A stretch of DNA of 64,000 nt, taken from NCBI RefSeq assembly GCF_017377775.1, contig NZ_JAFVLN010000001.1, forward strand, positions 248,001 to 312,000. The letters run 5' to 3'. This DNA comes from Streptomyces sp. VRA16 Mangrove soil. GTDB lineage: Bacteria > Actinomycetota > Actinomycetes > Streptomycetales > Streptomycetaceae. Shown here piece by piece: positions 8,831 through 17,052 of the stretch. The number at the start of each line of letters is the position of its first letter. Position 1 is the first letter of the stretch. Below the pieces are notes generated by a model. That model was given only the letters and a program-made list of their open reading frames with translations. It was not told where the DNA came from and ran no database searches. A program made the translations under genes and the position numbers.

Positions 8831-9712
8831 CTACAGGATGCCGACGCCCGCCGGTTCGGCGTCCGCCCGCAGTGCCGTAGCGGACGCGAGGATGCGCAGG
8901 GCGTCGTGGGAGGGGCTTCCGGTCTCCGCGGTCAGGACCATCAGGCGCTGCCCGTCGGCGTCGGAACCGGACCACGTGTCGCAGTCCAGGGTGAGGTCGC
9001 CGACCAGAGGGTGGCGGTAGTGCTTGGTGCCGTACGTCGCACTGTTGACGCGGTGTTCGGCCCACCAGGCGCTGAAGTCGGCGTCCCGCAGGGTCAAGTC
9101 GCCGACCAGGCGTGCGAGTTCGGGGTTGTCGGGGTCTGCCCCCGCCTCCATGCGCAGCGCGGCGACGGCGTCGCGTGCGTCGTGCGCCCACTCCCGGTGC
9201 AGGCCCCTGATCGCGGGGTCGGTGAACATCAGGCGCAGGTAGTTGCGCTCGGCCGTCGGGATCGCGGCGAAGTCGGTGTACAGCGCGACGGCGGCACGGT
9301 TCCACGCCAGGACGTCCAGGCGCTTGCCGAGGACGAGCGCGGGCGTCTCGCCGAGCTGGGCCAGCAGTCGGCGCATGGCGGGCCGCACCCGCTGGACGGG
9401 GCGGCGCGTACGGCGCGGCAGGTCGTCCGTCCGCCCGGCCACCTCGTAGAGATAGCTCTGCTGGTCCTCGTCGAGGCGCAGGGCGCGGGACAGGGTGTCG
9501 AGGACGGCCGCGGAGGCGCGCACGCGGCCCTGTTCGAGCCGGGTGTAGTAGTCGACGCTGATCGCGGCGAGCAGGGCGACCTCCTCGCGGCGCAGCCCGA
9601 CGACGCGGCGGGCGGAGTCCGTCTCGGGCAGTCCGCACGCGCGCGGGTCCAGCTCGGCCCGGCGGGCCTTGAGGAAGGCCCCGAGCGTACGGGCGTCGGA
9701 GTGGGCGTTCAT
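8831..9712 (-). CDS. MmyB-like XRE family transcriptional regulator
   Basis: This 293-residue protein has an XRE helix-turn-helix near residues 20-75 (RREEVALLAAISVDYYTRLEQGR). It is followed by the MmyB-type ligand-binding C-terminal domain (LDVLAWNRAAVALYTDF ... NYLRLMFTD). The start ATG 9712 has an AGGAG site. It lies directly downstream of, and co-oriented with, the secreted hydrolase gene at 9819, whose promoter carries paired GTCACC-N9-GGTGAC dyads. It is therefore one candidate to bind them; that link is inference. Confidence 0.92.
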   Translation of the reverse strand: MNAHSDARTLGAFLKARRAELDPRACGLPETDSARRVVGLRREEVALLAAISVDYYTRLEQGRVRASAAVLDTLSRALRLDEDQQSYLYEVAGRTDDLPRRTRRPVQRVRPAMRRLLAQLGETPALVLGKRLDVLAWNRAAVALYTDFAAIPTAERNYLRLMFTDPAIRGLHREWAHDARDAVAALRMEAGADPDNPELARLVGDLTLRDADFSAWWAEHRVNSATYGTKHYRHPLVGDLTLDCDTWSGSDADGQRLMVLTAETGSPSHDALRILASATALRADAEPAGVGIL

Positions 9713-9818
9713 GGCGTTCGATCTCCTGTGATCCGTACACCGGTGAGGTGTGCCCGGTGCGGTGCTCGGTGCCGCCCGAGGGCGGCGGGACCGGAAGTCC
9801 CGCCGCCCTGCGAGGGGT

Positions 9819-10679
9819 TCAGCGAACGGTGGCGCGGGCGGCCCGCTCGATCACGTCGGCCACCAGACGGGGGTGGGAGACCGCGACCGAGTGGGAGGCG
9901 GCGACCTCGGTGGTGTGCGCGTGGGCGCGCTCGGTCATGAAGCGCTGCACGGCGACGGGGATGTTGAGGTCGTCCTTGGTGACGACGGCCCAGCTGGGCT
10001 TGGTCCGCCAGGCCGCGGTGGTGGCCTTCTCCTCCAGGGCGGCCTGGGCGATCGGCCGCTGCTCGGCGGCCATCAGAGCGGCCTGCCCCGCGGGCACGTC
10101 GGCCGCGAACTGGTGGCGGAACTTGTCCTGCCGGATGTACAGGTCGGTGGCGGTGGAGCCGTCGGCCTGCTGGTAGGTGACCGGGTCCAGGGCGTCGGGG
10201 AGCGTCGAACCCGGGTACTTGTTGGTCAGTTCCAGGGCGCTCTCGCCGGGGGCGGGCAGGAAGGCCGCGACGTAGACCAGGGCCTTGACGTCGGGGTCGC
10301 CGGTGACGGCCTGGCTGATGACGTTGCCGCCGTAGGAGTGGCCCACGACGATCTTCGGGCCCTTGACGTGGTCGAGGACCGTGCGCAGGGCGGCGGCGTC
10401 GGAGGCCGGACCGCGCAGCGGGTTGGCGGCGGCGACGACCGGGTAGCCGTCGGCGCGCAGGTCGGTGATGACGCCGTTCCAGCTGGAGCCGTCGGCGAAG
10501 GCGCCGTGCTCCAGGACGATGGTCGGCTTGGCGTGCCGGCCGGCGTCGGTGGCCCCGGCGGCTGCGGGCGCTCCGTTGGCGGTGCCGCTGAGGGTGAACG
10601 CGCCGAGCGCCAGCCCCGCCGTGGCCGCCGCGAGGGCGCCCGTGGTCAGCCTCTTGCGGCCGCCCTTGATGGTCACCAT
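9819..10679 (-). CDS. Secreted alpha/beta hydrolase (HNL/esterase-like)
   Basis: This 286-residue protein begins with a positively charged signal peptide (GGRKRLTTGALAAATAGLAL, then an Ala-rich cleavage region). The mature part carries the oxyanion-loop signature EHGAFADGSSW and the nucleophile elbow GHSYGGNV (Ser), with a late His in EVAASHSVAVSHP. This is the family of small esterases related to hydroxynitrile lyases and plant methyl esterases. The ATG at 10679 follows GAGAGGGA. Two GTCACC-type dyads lie 55-116 bp upstream. True substrate unknown. Confidence 0.9.
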   Translation of the reverse strand: MVTIKGGRKRLTTGALAAATAGLALGAFTLSGTANGAPAAAGATDAGRHAKPTIVLEHGAFADGSSWNGVITDLRADGYPVVAAANPLRGPASDAAALRTVLDHVKGPKIVVGHSYGGNVISQAVTGDPDVKALVYVAAFLPAPGESALELTNKYPGSTLPDALDPVTYQQADGSTATDLYIRQDKFRHQFAADVPAGQAALMAAEQRPIAQAALEEKATTAAWRTKPSWAVVTKDDLNIPVAVQRFMTERAHAHTTEVAASHSVAVSHPRLVADVIERAARATVR

Positions 10680-10733
10680 GACAATTCCCTCTCAGATGTA
10701 TCGGTACATGAGGTGAGCCGGTCACGCCGGCTC

Positions 10734-10794
10734 GTCACCGCTCTAACTGGTGATTCAATTTTCCACGCCGCTCGTCACTCGTCAAGACGGTGAC
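10734..10794 (-). promoter_or_regulatory. Paired GTCACC-N9-GGTGAC operators, promoter of the secreted hydrolase
   Basis: Two 21-bp dyads lie at 10734-10754 and 10774-10794, 40 bp apart. Read toward the hydrolase gene, the upstream one is GTCACC-GTCTTGACG-AGTGAC and the downstream one ATCACC-AGTTAGAGC-GGTGAC. TTGACG in the first spacer could be a -35 hexamer. The same two-dyad layout recurs at 17366-17428 and 31361-31423. Confidence 0.75.
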
Positions 10795-11580
10795 TCAATG
10801 CGGAGCTGTGGTGTGAAGGTGCTGCTTCGCCCAGGGGTCCCGCACGATGATGTCCGCCAGCGCCGCAGCGCAGCCCGCGAGCATCCGCTCGCCCTTCTCC
10901 GCGCCGGCCACCCGGGCGTCGCCCGCGACCCCGGTCTGCGTGATCCGTTCGAAGGGCACGGCCATGTACAGCGGGTCGGTGGACTCCGCGGGCAGCGTGA
11001 TCCGCGGCCCGTGGGCCTGCGCCAGGTGCTCCTCGCGGATCAGGCCGGGGTGGGCCGCCATCATCATGGACGTCTCGCCCTCGCAGGCGTGCATGAGGCC
11101 GTCCTGGGCCTCCAGGGTGTCCCGCACCACCTCCCGTCCGGCGCCGAAGTAACTGGCGAACGCGATCGGCGTCGACAGCTCCACGGTCAGTTCGGTGGTG
11201 AGGGCGTTGAGGGCGGTCATGTTCCCGCCGTGCCCGTTGACGACGAGGATGCGGGAGAAGCCCGCCCGGATCACGGACCGGCAGATGTCACGCAGCAGCG
11301 CGTGCAGGGTCGGCAGGCTGAGTGTGAGGGTGCCGCCGAACGCCATGTGGTGCTCCGACAGGCCGGTGGGGATCGAGGGGGCGACCACCACCCCGGTGTG
11401 CTCGGCGGCCAGTACCGCCGCCCGGTGGCACACCTCCGTGGCGAGGAAGTCGTCGACGCCGGTGGGCAGATGGGGCCCGTGCTGCTCGGTGGCCCCGATG
11501 GGGATCATCACCACCGCGTCCCGTGCCGCGAGGGCACGCAGGTCGGCGGCGGTCAGCCGGTTCCACTGGACTTCGGTCAT
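10795..11580 (-). CDS. Creatininase-family amidohydrolase
   Basis: This 261-residue protein has the creatininase fold signatures: IGATEQHGPHLPTGVDDFLA with the Glu, His and Asp metal ligands, VNGHGGNMTALNAL with the metal-binding His, and ACEGETSMMMA with the second Glu. The family includes creatininase and mycofactocin MftE; no mycofactocin genes are nearby, so a cyclic amide or ureide substrate is equally possible. The start ATG 11580 follows an AGGAGG-like site. It is co-oriented with the exported hydrolase gene upstream (68 bp gap). Confidence 0.9.
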   Translation of the reverse strand: MTEVQWNRLTAADLRALAARDAVVMIPIGATEQHGPHLPTGVDDFLATEVCHRAAVLAAEHTGVVVAPSIPTGLSEHHMAFGGTLTLSLPTLHALLRDICRSVIRAGFSRILVVNGHGGNMTALNALTTELTVELSTPIAFASYFGAGREVVRDTLEAQDGLMHACEGETSMMMAAHPGLIREEHLAQAHGPRITLPAESTDPLYMAVPFERITQTGVAGDARVAGAEKGERMLAGCAAALADIIVRDPWAKQHLHTTAPH

Positions 11581-11648
11581 CTGGGACTCCTCCTGGACGA
11601 GCGCCGGCGCGGGGGGTGAGGCACCGGACCGATGACGGGTGCGGGAAC

Positions 11649-12722
11649 TCAGAGGTGGTCGGCGTCGACCACGGCCTGGGCGAAGGCGGTGGGCGCCTCC
11701 TGCGGCAGGTTGTGCCCGATGTTCGTGATCAGGCGGTGCAGGTACGGGCCGGTGAAGTGGTTGCGGTATCCGGAACCGTCGCCGGGCGCGGCGGTGAAGG
11801 GGTCGAGCGCCGCGTCGAGGGTGACCGTCGGCACGTGGATGGCGGGCTGCGGCGCCGCGAGCTGCTTCTCGTAACGGTCGTAGCGGGGCTCGCCCTCGAT
11901 GAGGCCGATGCGCCAGCGGTAGTTGAAGAGCACGATGGCCGCGTAGTCGGGGTTCTTGAAGGCCTCGGCGGTGCGGTTGAAGACCTCGTCCGAGAAGTTC
12001 CAGTTCGGCGAGACCAGCGTCCACACGTAACGGCACAGGTCGATGCGCTTCGTCTCGTCCTCCATGGCCTTCTTGCCGCGCTCGGAGGCGAAGTACCACT
12101 GGTACCACCAGTTGTGCTCGGCGGCCGGAGGGAGGGGGTTCATCTGCGCCTTGACGTCGGTGATCAGGTAACCGCTGGTGGAGACCAGCGACTTGACGCG
12201 CTCGGGCCACAGGGCGGCGATGATGTCCGCGGTGCGCGAGCCCCAGTCGAAGCCGGCGAGGGTCGCCTTCGGGATCTTCAGGGCGTCCATGAACGCGATG
12301 ATGTCGAGCGCGATCGCGGACTGCTCGGCCGTGCGCGGGGTGTGCCGGGACAGGAAGCGGGTGCTGCCGTGGCCGCGCAGGTAGGGAACGAGGACGCGGT
12401 AACCCTGGTCGGCGAGGAGCGGGGCGACGTCGACGAAGCTGTGGATGTCGTACGGCCAGCCGTGCAGCAGCAGCACGACCGGGCCGTGGGCCGGGCCGAG
12501 TTCGGCGTAACCGATGTCCAGGACGCCCGCCCTGACGTGCTTGATCGTCTCGAACTCCGTGTGGGTGCCGGGGGTGATCGTGGGCACGGTGGGGGCGGTC
12601 GAACCGCCGGTCCGCTGTGCGGCGGTCGCCGCGGACGAGGTGCCCTGCAGGCCGGCCAGCGAGACCGCGGCCGCGCCGGTGCCCAGGCCGACGGCCTTGT
12701 TGAAGGTACGCCTGTTGATCAT
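11649..12722 (-). CDS. Exported epoxide-hydrolase/dehalogenase-like alpha/beta hydrolase
   Basis: This 357-residue protein starts MINRRTFNKAVGLGTGAAAV, a twin-arginine signal. The mature part has an oxyanion loop HGWPYDIHSF, a GFDWGSRTAD nucleophile elbow with Asp (typical of epoxide hydrolases and haloalkane dehalogenases, not esterases), and a C-terminal GHNLPQEAP placing the histidine. It probably acts outside the membrane on an epoxide or halogenated ester. Start ATG 12722; a longer frame to 12854 would lose the Tat signal position. An ACCGTCARRTGACTGATG motif lies 123 bp upstream. Confidence 0.9.
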   Translation of the reverse strand: MINRRTFNKAVGLGTGAAAVSLAGLQGTSSAATAAQRTGGSTAPTVPTITPGTHTEFETIKHVRAGVLDIGYAELGPAHGPVVLLLHGWPYDIHSFVDVAPLLADQGYRVLVPYLRGHGSTRFLSRHTPRTAEQSAIALDIIAFMDALKIPKATLAGFDWGSRTADIIAALWPERVKSLVSTSGYLITDVKAQMNPLPPAAEHNWWYQWYFASERGKKAMEDETKRIDLCRYVWTLVSPNWNFSDEVFNRTAEAFKNPDYAAIVLFNYRWRIGLIEGEPRYDRYEKQLAAPQPAIHVPTVTLDAALDPFTAAPGDGSGYRNHFTGPYLHRLITNIGHNLPQEAPTAFAQAVVDADHL

Positions 12723-12844
12723 GTCAAACCCTCTCGTGCGTTCACGGTGAGCCGGTCCGCGGGAGGCGGACGGCAGGTGTGTGGGCCCTGTCCCACAGGA
12801 TCGGGACCGATGCCACATACTCTCGCCCGTCACGTAACCGGCTA

Positions 12845-12862
12845 CATCAGTCATCTGACGGT
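12845..12862 (-). promoter_or_regulatory. ACCGTCARRTGACTGATG motif upstream of the exported hydrolase
   Basis: On the minus strand this reads ACCGTCAGATGACTGATG, matching 7082-7099 and 19293-19310 at all but one or two positions. It contains the GTCAnnTGAC palindrome. Confidence 0.55.
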
Positions 12863-12969
12863 AGGACGCGGGGAGTTGCGCGGAGAGTCATCCGACTGAG
12901 GGAAGAACGTGTGTGGGGGAGGCCCTTGGGGACACCCGGTGCGCCGCTCGGGCTGTCGAGGGTGTGCGG

Positions 12970-13521
12970 TCAGTGGTGATGCCGTGCTCCGATGCCGTGC
13001 AGAAGTGTGTCGACCGCCAGGTCGGCCGCTCTCCCGGGACTCAGGTGTGCCTGCCGGGTCGAGGCCAGGGAGAGCAGCTCGGGCAGCAACACCCTGGCCC
13101 AGCCCTCCGGTTGTTCCCGGCCGATCAAGCCCTCCTCGGTGGCCCGGTGCAGAAAGGCGTCGACCTCGGCGATGCAAGCGTCCCGGCGCCGGCGAACGGC
13201 CCCGTCGGCGAGCATGCGGGTGAGGTCGACGGGCCAGGTGCGGTTGACGGCGATGATGTTCTCGACGTAGCGGTGCAGGGCGACGGCGACGGGTGCTTCG
13301 CGCAGGCGGGCGTCCTCGATGGCGCGCTCGATGGCTTCCAGGCGGGATGCGTAGATCGCGGCGAGGAGTTCCTCGCGGGAGACGAAGCGGCGGTAGACGG
13401 TGCGGCGGTCCACGCCTGCCTCGGTGGCGATGCTCGCGATGCTCGTGCCGGGGTCGGCGGCGAGCATGCGTGCCCCGGTCGTCAGGACTGCTTCCAGATT
13501 GCGTGCTGCGTCGGCTCTCAT
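12970..13521 (-). CDS. TetR/AcrR family transcriptional regulator (recombinant paralogue)
   Basis: This 183-residue protein shares its first ~105 codons with the TetR at 4623-5165 (one amino-acid change, Ala to Val, in the REEL region). It then diverges to roughly half identity in the ligand-binding domain. It starts at ATG 13521 and is divergent from the aldehyde dehydrogenase at 13665, which it probably represses. A site resembling that upstream of the first TetR lies between them. The sharp boundary between near-identity and divergence points to recent gene conversion or duplication. Confidence 0.93.
   Translation of the reverse strand: MRADAARNLEAVLTTGARMLAADPGTSIASIATEAGVDRRTVYRRFVSREELLAAIYASRLEAIERAIEDARLREAPVAVALHRYVENIIAVNRTWPVDLTRMLADGAVRRRRDACIAEVDAFLHRATEEGLIGREQPEGWARVLLPELLSLASTRQAHLSPGRAADLAVDTLLHGIGARHHH
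13205..13520. repeat. Direct repeat copy 2 (316 bp), within TetR gene
   Basis: Matches 4849-5164 with a single mismatch. Recombination between the copies would delete 8.36 kb and leave one hybrid TetR gene. Confidence 0.95.
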
Positions 13522-13588
13522 CTCTCAACCGTAACCACAGTGAGGCGGATGGCCGCGAGTAAACCACTTCTATGTGAACCTAATAAAA

Positions 13589-13612
13589 AGAAGTGCTACA
13601 TTGAAGTGGCAG
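13589..13612. promoter_or_regulatory. Putative TetR operator/promoter element (copy 2)
   Basis: Contains AAGTGCTACAtTGA then aGTG, matching 5235-5258 at 20 of 24 positions. GAAGTG occurs twice as a direct repeat within it, and once inverted at 13565-13570. It lies 53 bp before the aldehyde dehydrogenase start. Confidence 0.55.
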
Positions 13613-13664
13613 TTAGAGATGGTGCCGCAACGGACCGACACACGCACTGGGAGAGAGAAAGCGC

Positions 13665-15107
13665 ATGATCACCTACGATCGTCTGTTCATCGGTGGTTCC
13701 TGGGTCGAGCCGAGCAACCCCGCGCTGCTCGACATCGTCTCCCCGCACGACCAGTCGCGGATCGGCCGCGTGGCCCAGGCCCGGCCCGCCGACATCGACC
13801 GGGCCGTGGCCGTGGCCCGCGCGTCGTTCGACCGGGGGGAGTGGCGGCTGACCCCGCCGGCGGAGCGGATCGCGCTGCTGCGCCGCTTCAACGCGCTGCG
13901 CGAGGAGAACGCGGAGAAGGCCGCCCACCTGATCTCCCTGGAGAACGGCTCGGCCGGCTGGTTCACCCGGGCCGGGCAGCCCGGCCTGACCCGGCAGGCG
14001 AACGCCTACCTGAAGGCGGCGGAGGAGTTCGGCTGGGAGGAGACGCTCGTCCCCTCGGACCCGGACTCCCCGGTGCGCAGTGTGGTGCGCCGCGAAGCGG
14101 TCGGTGTCGTCGCCGCGGTGATCCCGTGGAACTCGCCCTTCTCCTCGGCCACTTCGAAGATCATCCCCGCGCTGCTCGCGGGTAACTCCGTGGTGCTGAA
14201 GGTCTCCCCGGAGAACTCGCTGAGCATGGGTTTCCTGGCCGAGCTCCTTGAGCGGGTGGGGCTTCCCGAGGGTGTGATCAGCGTGCTGCCCGCGGACCGC
14301 GAGACCAGTGAGCACCTGGTGTCGCACCCCGACGTCGACAAGATCGCCTTCACCGGCTCGACGCGCGCCGGCCGCCGGATCGCCTCGATCGCGGGCGAGC
14401 AGCTCAAGCGGGTCAGTCTGGAACTGGGCGGCAAGTCGGCGGCCGTCATCCTCCCCGACGCCGACATCCAGAGGGCTGTCGCGGGCCTGAAGTTCGGTTC
14501 CCTGCTCAACAACGGCGAGTCCTGCATCGCCCAGACCCGCATCCTGGCCCCGCGCGAGAAGTACGAGGAGGTCGTGACGGCGCTGAAGGAGCTGGTCGGC
14601 TCGCTGAAGGTCGGCGACCCGAACGACCCCGACACGTTCATCGGCCCGATGATCCGCCCCGACCAGCAGCAGCGGGTGCGCGACTACATCCAGCTCGGCA
14701 TCGAGGAGGGCGCCCGACTGGTCGTCGGCGGCCCGCAGATCCCCGAGGGCTTGGAAAAGGGCAACTACGTGACGCCGACCGTCTTCGCGGACGTGGACAA
14801 CTCGATGCGGATCGCGCAGGAGGAGATCTTCGGCCCGGTGCTGGTGGTCATCGCCTACGACGACGAGGATGACGCCGTCCGGATCGCCAACGACTCCGAG
14901 TACGGCCTGTCCGGCGGCATCTGGTCGGCCGACGAGGAGCACGCGCTGGCGATCGCCCGCCGCATCCGCACCGGCACCGTGACCGTCAACGGCGCGTCCG
15001 TCGGCTTCGACGGTCCCTTCGGCGGCTTCAAGGCCAGCGGTATCGGCCGCGAGTACGGCGCGGTCGGCCTCGGCACCTACACCGAGTACAAGACCGTCAC
15101 CGTCTGA
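13665..15107 (+). CDS. NAD(P)-dependent aldehyde dehydrogenase
   Basis: This 480-residue protein shows the full ALDH set: the IPWNSPFSS cofactor-binding motif, LELGGKSAAVI with the catalytic Glu, and NNGESCIAQTR with catalytic Cys287. The start ATG 13665 is preceded by GGGAGAGAGAAAG. It oxidises an aldehyde to the acid; substrate specificity is not visible. It is divergent from the TetR at 12970, so probably induced by a toxic aldehyde or precursor sensed by that regulator. Confidence 0.95.
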   Translation: MITYDRLFIGGSWVEPSNPALLDIVSPHDQSRIGRVAQARPADIDRAVAVARASFDRGEWRLTPPAERIALLRRFNALREENAEKAAHLISLENGSAGWFTRAGQPGLTRQANAYLKAAEEFGWEETLVPSDPDSPVRSVVRREAVGVVAAVIPWNSPFSSATSKIIPALLAGNSVVLKVSPENSLSMGFLAELLERVGLPEGVISVLPADRETSEHLVSHPDVDKIAFTGSTRAGRRIASIAGEQLKRVSLELGGKSAAVILPDADIQRAVAGLKFGSLLNNGESCIAQTRILAPREKYEEVVTALKELVGSLKVGDPNDPDTFIGPMIRPDQQQRVRDYIQLGIEEGARLVVGGPQIPEGLEKGNYVTPTVFADVDNSMRIAQEEIFGPVLVVIAYDDEDDAVRIANDSEYGLSGGIWSADEEHALAIARRIRTGTVTVNGASVGFDGPFGGFKASGIGREYGAVGLGTYTEYKTVTV

Positions 15108-15138
15108 CCGGTGTGCGGGACACGAGCGGATCGCGGAA

Positions 15139-15189
15139 GAACCGCCGACGGCGGCAGACGGTCGGACCGTCTGCCGCCGTCGGCGGTTC
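15139..15189. terminator. Very strong bidirectional terminator
   Basis: A perfect 25-bp inverted repeat (15139-15163 with 15165-15189) sits between the convergent aldehyde dehydrogenase and SDR genes. Confidence 0.9.
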
Positions 15190-15232
15190 CCAGGGGCGTC
15201 GTCAGGCGGTGATCGCCTGCGCCTCGTACGGG

Positions 15233-16090
15233 TCAGAGCACCGCGTTGTCGGCGGCGCCGGGGAAGTCGGTGCTGAGCGCCAGCTCCCGGCCGGCTTCGA
15301 ACTCGGCCCGCAACTGGTCGAGTTTGACGCCGATGCGCCGCTGGGCGTCGCTGCCCAGGACGACCCAGTGCGCCGGCTTCGGCGCGTGGACGGCCTGCAC
15401 GATCGCCTCCGCGGCCCGCGCCGGGTCACCGGGGAACATCTCCGGCGTCAGGTTGCCCATCATCGCGCGGAACACGCCGGCCGTGGCGGCGTAGTCCTCG
15501 ATGGCCGCACCGGAGACCTTCGTCCGGTTCTCGATACCCGTGCGGAAGGAACCGGGCTGGATGATCATCGCGTGCAGGCCGATCGGCTCGATCTCCTGCC
15601 ACAGGGCCTCGGTGAAGCCCTCCAGTGCGAACTTGCCGGCTGAGTAGTAGCCGTTCGCGGGCAGGCTCGCGAGACCGTCCATGGAGGAGACGTTGACGAC
15701 GGTGCCGCTGCGCCGCGCGCGCATCCCGGGCAGCACCGCCCGGGTGAGGGCGACCGCGCCGAAGAAGTTGACCTCGAACAGCCTGCGGTAGTCGCTCTCC
15801 TCCTGCTCCTCAAGGGCCCCGACGAAGTCGATGGCCGCGTTGTTGACGAGGATGTCGATGCCGCCGAACCGCTCCTCGGCGGCGCGCACACCGGCCAGCC
15901 GGTCCTCGGCGTCGGTGACGTCGAGCTTCACCGCGAGCGCGGTCTGCGGGTAGCGCGCGGCCAGTTCGGTGGTGGCGCGCGTCGAGCTGGCCGTCGCCAC
16001 CACCTGGTCGCCCAGGGCCAGTACGTGTTCGGCCAGGGCCTTGCCCAGTCCGCTGGAAGCGCCGGTGATGAGCCAGGTCTTACGAGACAT
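15233..16090 (-). CDS. Short-chain dehydrogenase/reductase (classical SDR)
   Basis: This 285-residue enzyme has the Rossmann motif TGASSGLGKA, NNAAIDF (the NNAG position), catalytic Ser in NVSSMDG and the YSAGK catalytic Tyr-Lys pair. Start ATG 16090, with a second SDR 122 bp upstream in the same direction. The two could form an operon, but a 9-bp tandem repeat lies between them. Substrate unknown. Confidence 0.92.
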   Translation of the reverse strand: MSRKTWLITGASSGLGKALAEHVLALGDQVVATASSTRATTELAARYPQTALAVKLDVTDAEDRLAGVRAAEERFGGIDILVNNAAIDFVGALEEQEESDYRRLFEVNFFGAVALTRAVLPGMRARRSGTVVNVSSMDGLASLPANGYYSAGKFALEGFTEALWQEIEPIGLHAMIIQPGSFRTGIENRTKVSGAAIEDYAATAGVFRAMMGNLTPEMFPGDPARAAEAIVQAVHAPKPAHWVVLGSDAQRRIGVKLDQLRAEFEAGRELALSTDFPGAADNAVL

Positions 16091-16131
16091 GGAGTGATCT
16101 CCTTCGGAACGTGATCGGAACGGTGAGAGGT

Positions 16132-16167
16132 GTGTCGTAGGTGTCGTAGGTGTCGTAGGTGTCGCAG
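16132..16167. repeat. 9-bp tandem repeat (GTGTCGTAG x 4) between SDR genes
   Basis: Four head-to-tail GTGTCGTAG units (the last GTGTCGCAG) lie in the 122-bp spacer, 42 bp upstream of the downstream SDR start. Confidence 0.85.
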
Positions 16168-16212
16168 GAAAGACAGGACAGGCGGGAGGGGGATGCGGCG
16201 GGAGGCGGAGGG

Positions 16213-17052
16213 CTACGCGCCGGCGGGGAAATCCGCGGCGCCGCTGGCCGCGGCCCACTTCCGCGTCTCCGCGGCCCGTGCCTCGCCCGCCTCCAGTGCC
16301 ACGGTCACCGCCTGGGCGCCGAGCAGGAGACGGCGCGGCGGGTCGTCGTCGCGCACGACGTCGATCAGCACCTTGGCCGCGCGGACCGGGTCGCCGGGCT
16401 GATGGCCGTTGTTCTGCGCCCGGTACTTGTTCATGGCGCCGACGGTCTCCTCGTAGTCGGCGCCCACGGTGTGCAGCTCCATCGACGAGCCCTGCCAGTC
16501 GGTCCGGAAGGCACCGGGCTCCACGATGACGACCTTCACCCCGAACGGGGCGACCTCGCCCGCCAGGACCTCGGAGAAGCCCTCCACCGCGAACTTGGCG
16601 CTCTGGTAGGCGCCCATGCCCGGGGTGCCGCCGACCCGTCCGCCGAGCGAGGAGAACTGCACGAACGTCCCCGAACGCTGTCCGCGCAGGACGGGAAGCG
16701 CGGCCCGGGTGACGTTGACGACCCCGAAGAAGTTCGCCTCGAACTGGGCGCGGAAATCGGCTTCCGCCATCTCCTCGATGGGGCCGCTGTTGGCGTACCC
16801 GGCGTTGTTCACCACCACGTCGAGGCGGCCGAAGGCGTCGACGCCCGCCCGCACCGCCGCCTGTGCGGCGGCCGGGTCGGTGACGTCCAGTGCGACCGTT
16901 CGCACTCGGTCGCCGTGGCGGGCGACCAGGTCGGCCAGTTGCTCCGGACGCCGGGCCGTCGCCACGAGCCGGTCACCGGCCGCGAGGACCGCTTCCGCCA
17001 AGGCGCGCCCGAAACCTCGGGACGCGCCGGTGATCAACCATGTCGTAGCCAT
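16213..17052 (-). CDS. Short-chain dehydrogenase/reductase (classical SDR)
   Basis: This 279-residue enzyme starts MATTWLITGASRGFGRAL with the cofactor motif, keeps NNAGYANSG, a Ser in QFSSLGGR and the YQSAK catalytic pair. It is clearly paralogous to the SDR at 31968-32786, sharing long blocks such as FFGVVNVT/LFGVVNVT and GGFSEVLA/EGFSEVLA. It is first of the two co-directional SDRs. Confidence 0.92.
   Translation of the reverse strand: MATTWLITGASRGFGRALAEAVLAAGDRLVATARRPEQLADLVARHGDRVRTVALDVTDPAAAQAAVRAGVDAFGRLDVVVNNAGYANSGPIEEMAEADFRAQFEANFFGVVNVTRAALPVLRGQRSGTFVQFSSLGGRVGGTPGMGAYQSAKFAVEGFSEVLAGEVAPFGVKVVIVEPGAFRTDWQGSSMELHTVGADYEETVGAMNKYRAQNNGHQPGDPVRAAKVLIDVVRDDDPPRRLLLGAQAVTVALEAGEARAAETRKWAAASGAADFPAGA

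Noticed and set aside
10795..11580. Creatininase-family protein as mycofactocin MftE
   Set aside because: No mycofactocin precursor, radical SAM or other mft gene lies nearby.
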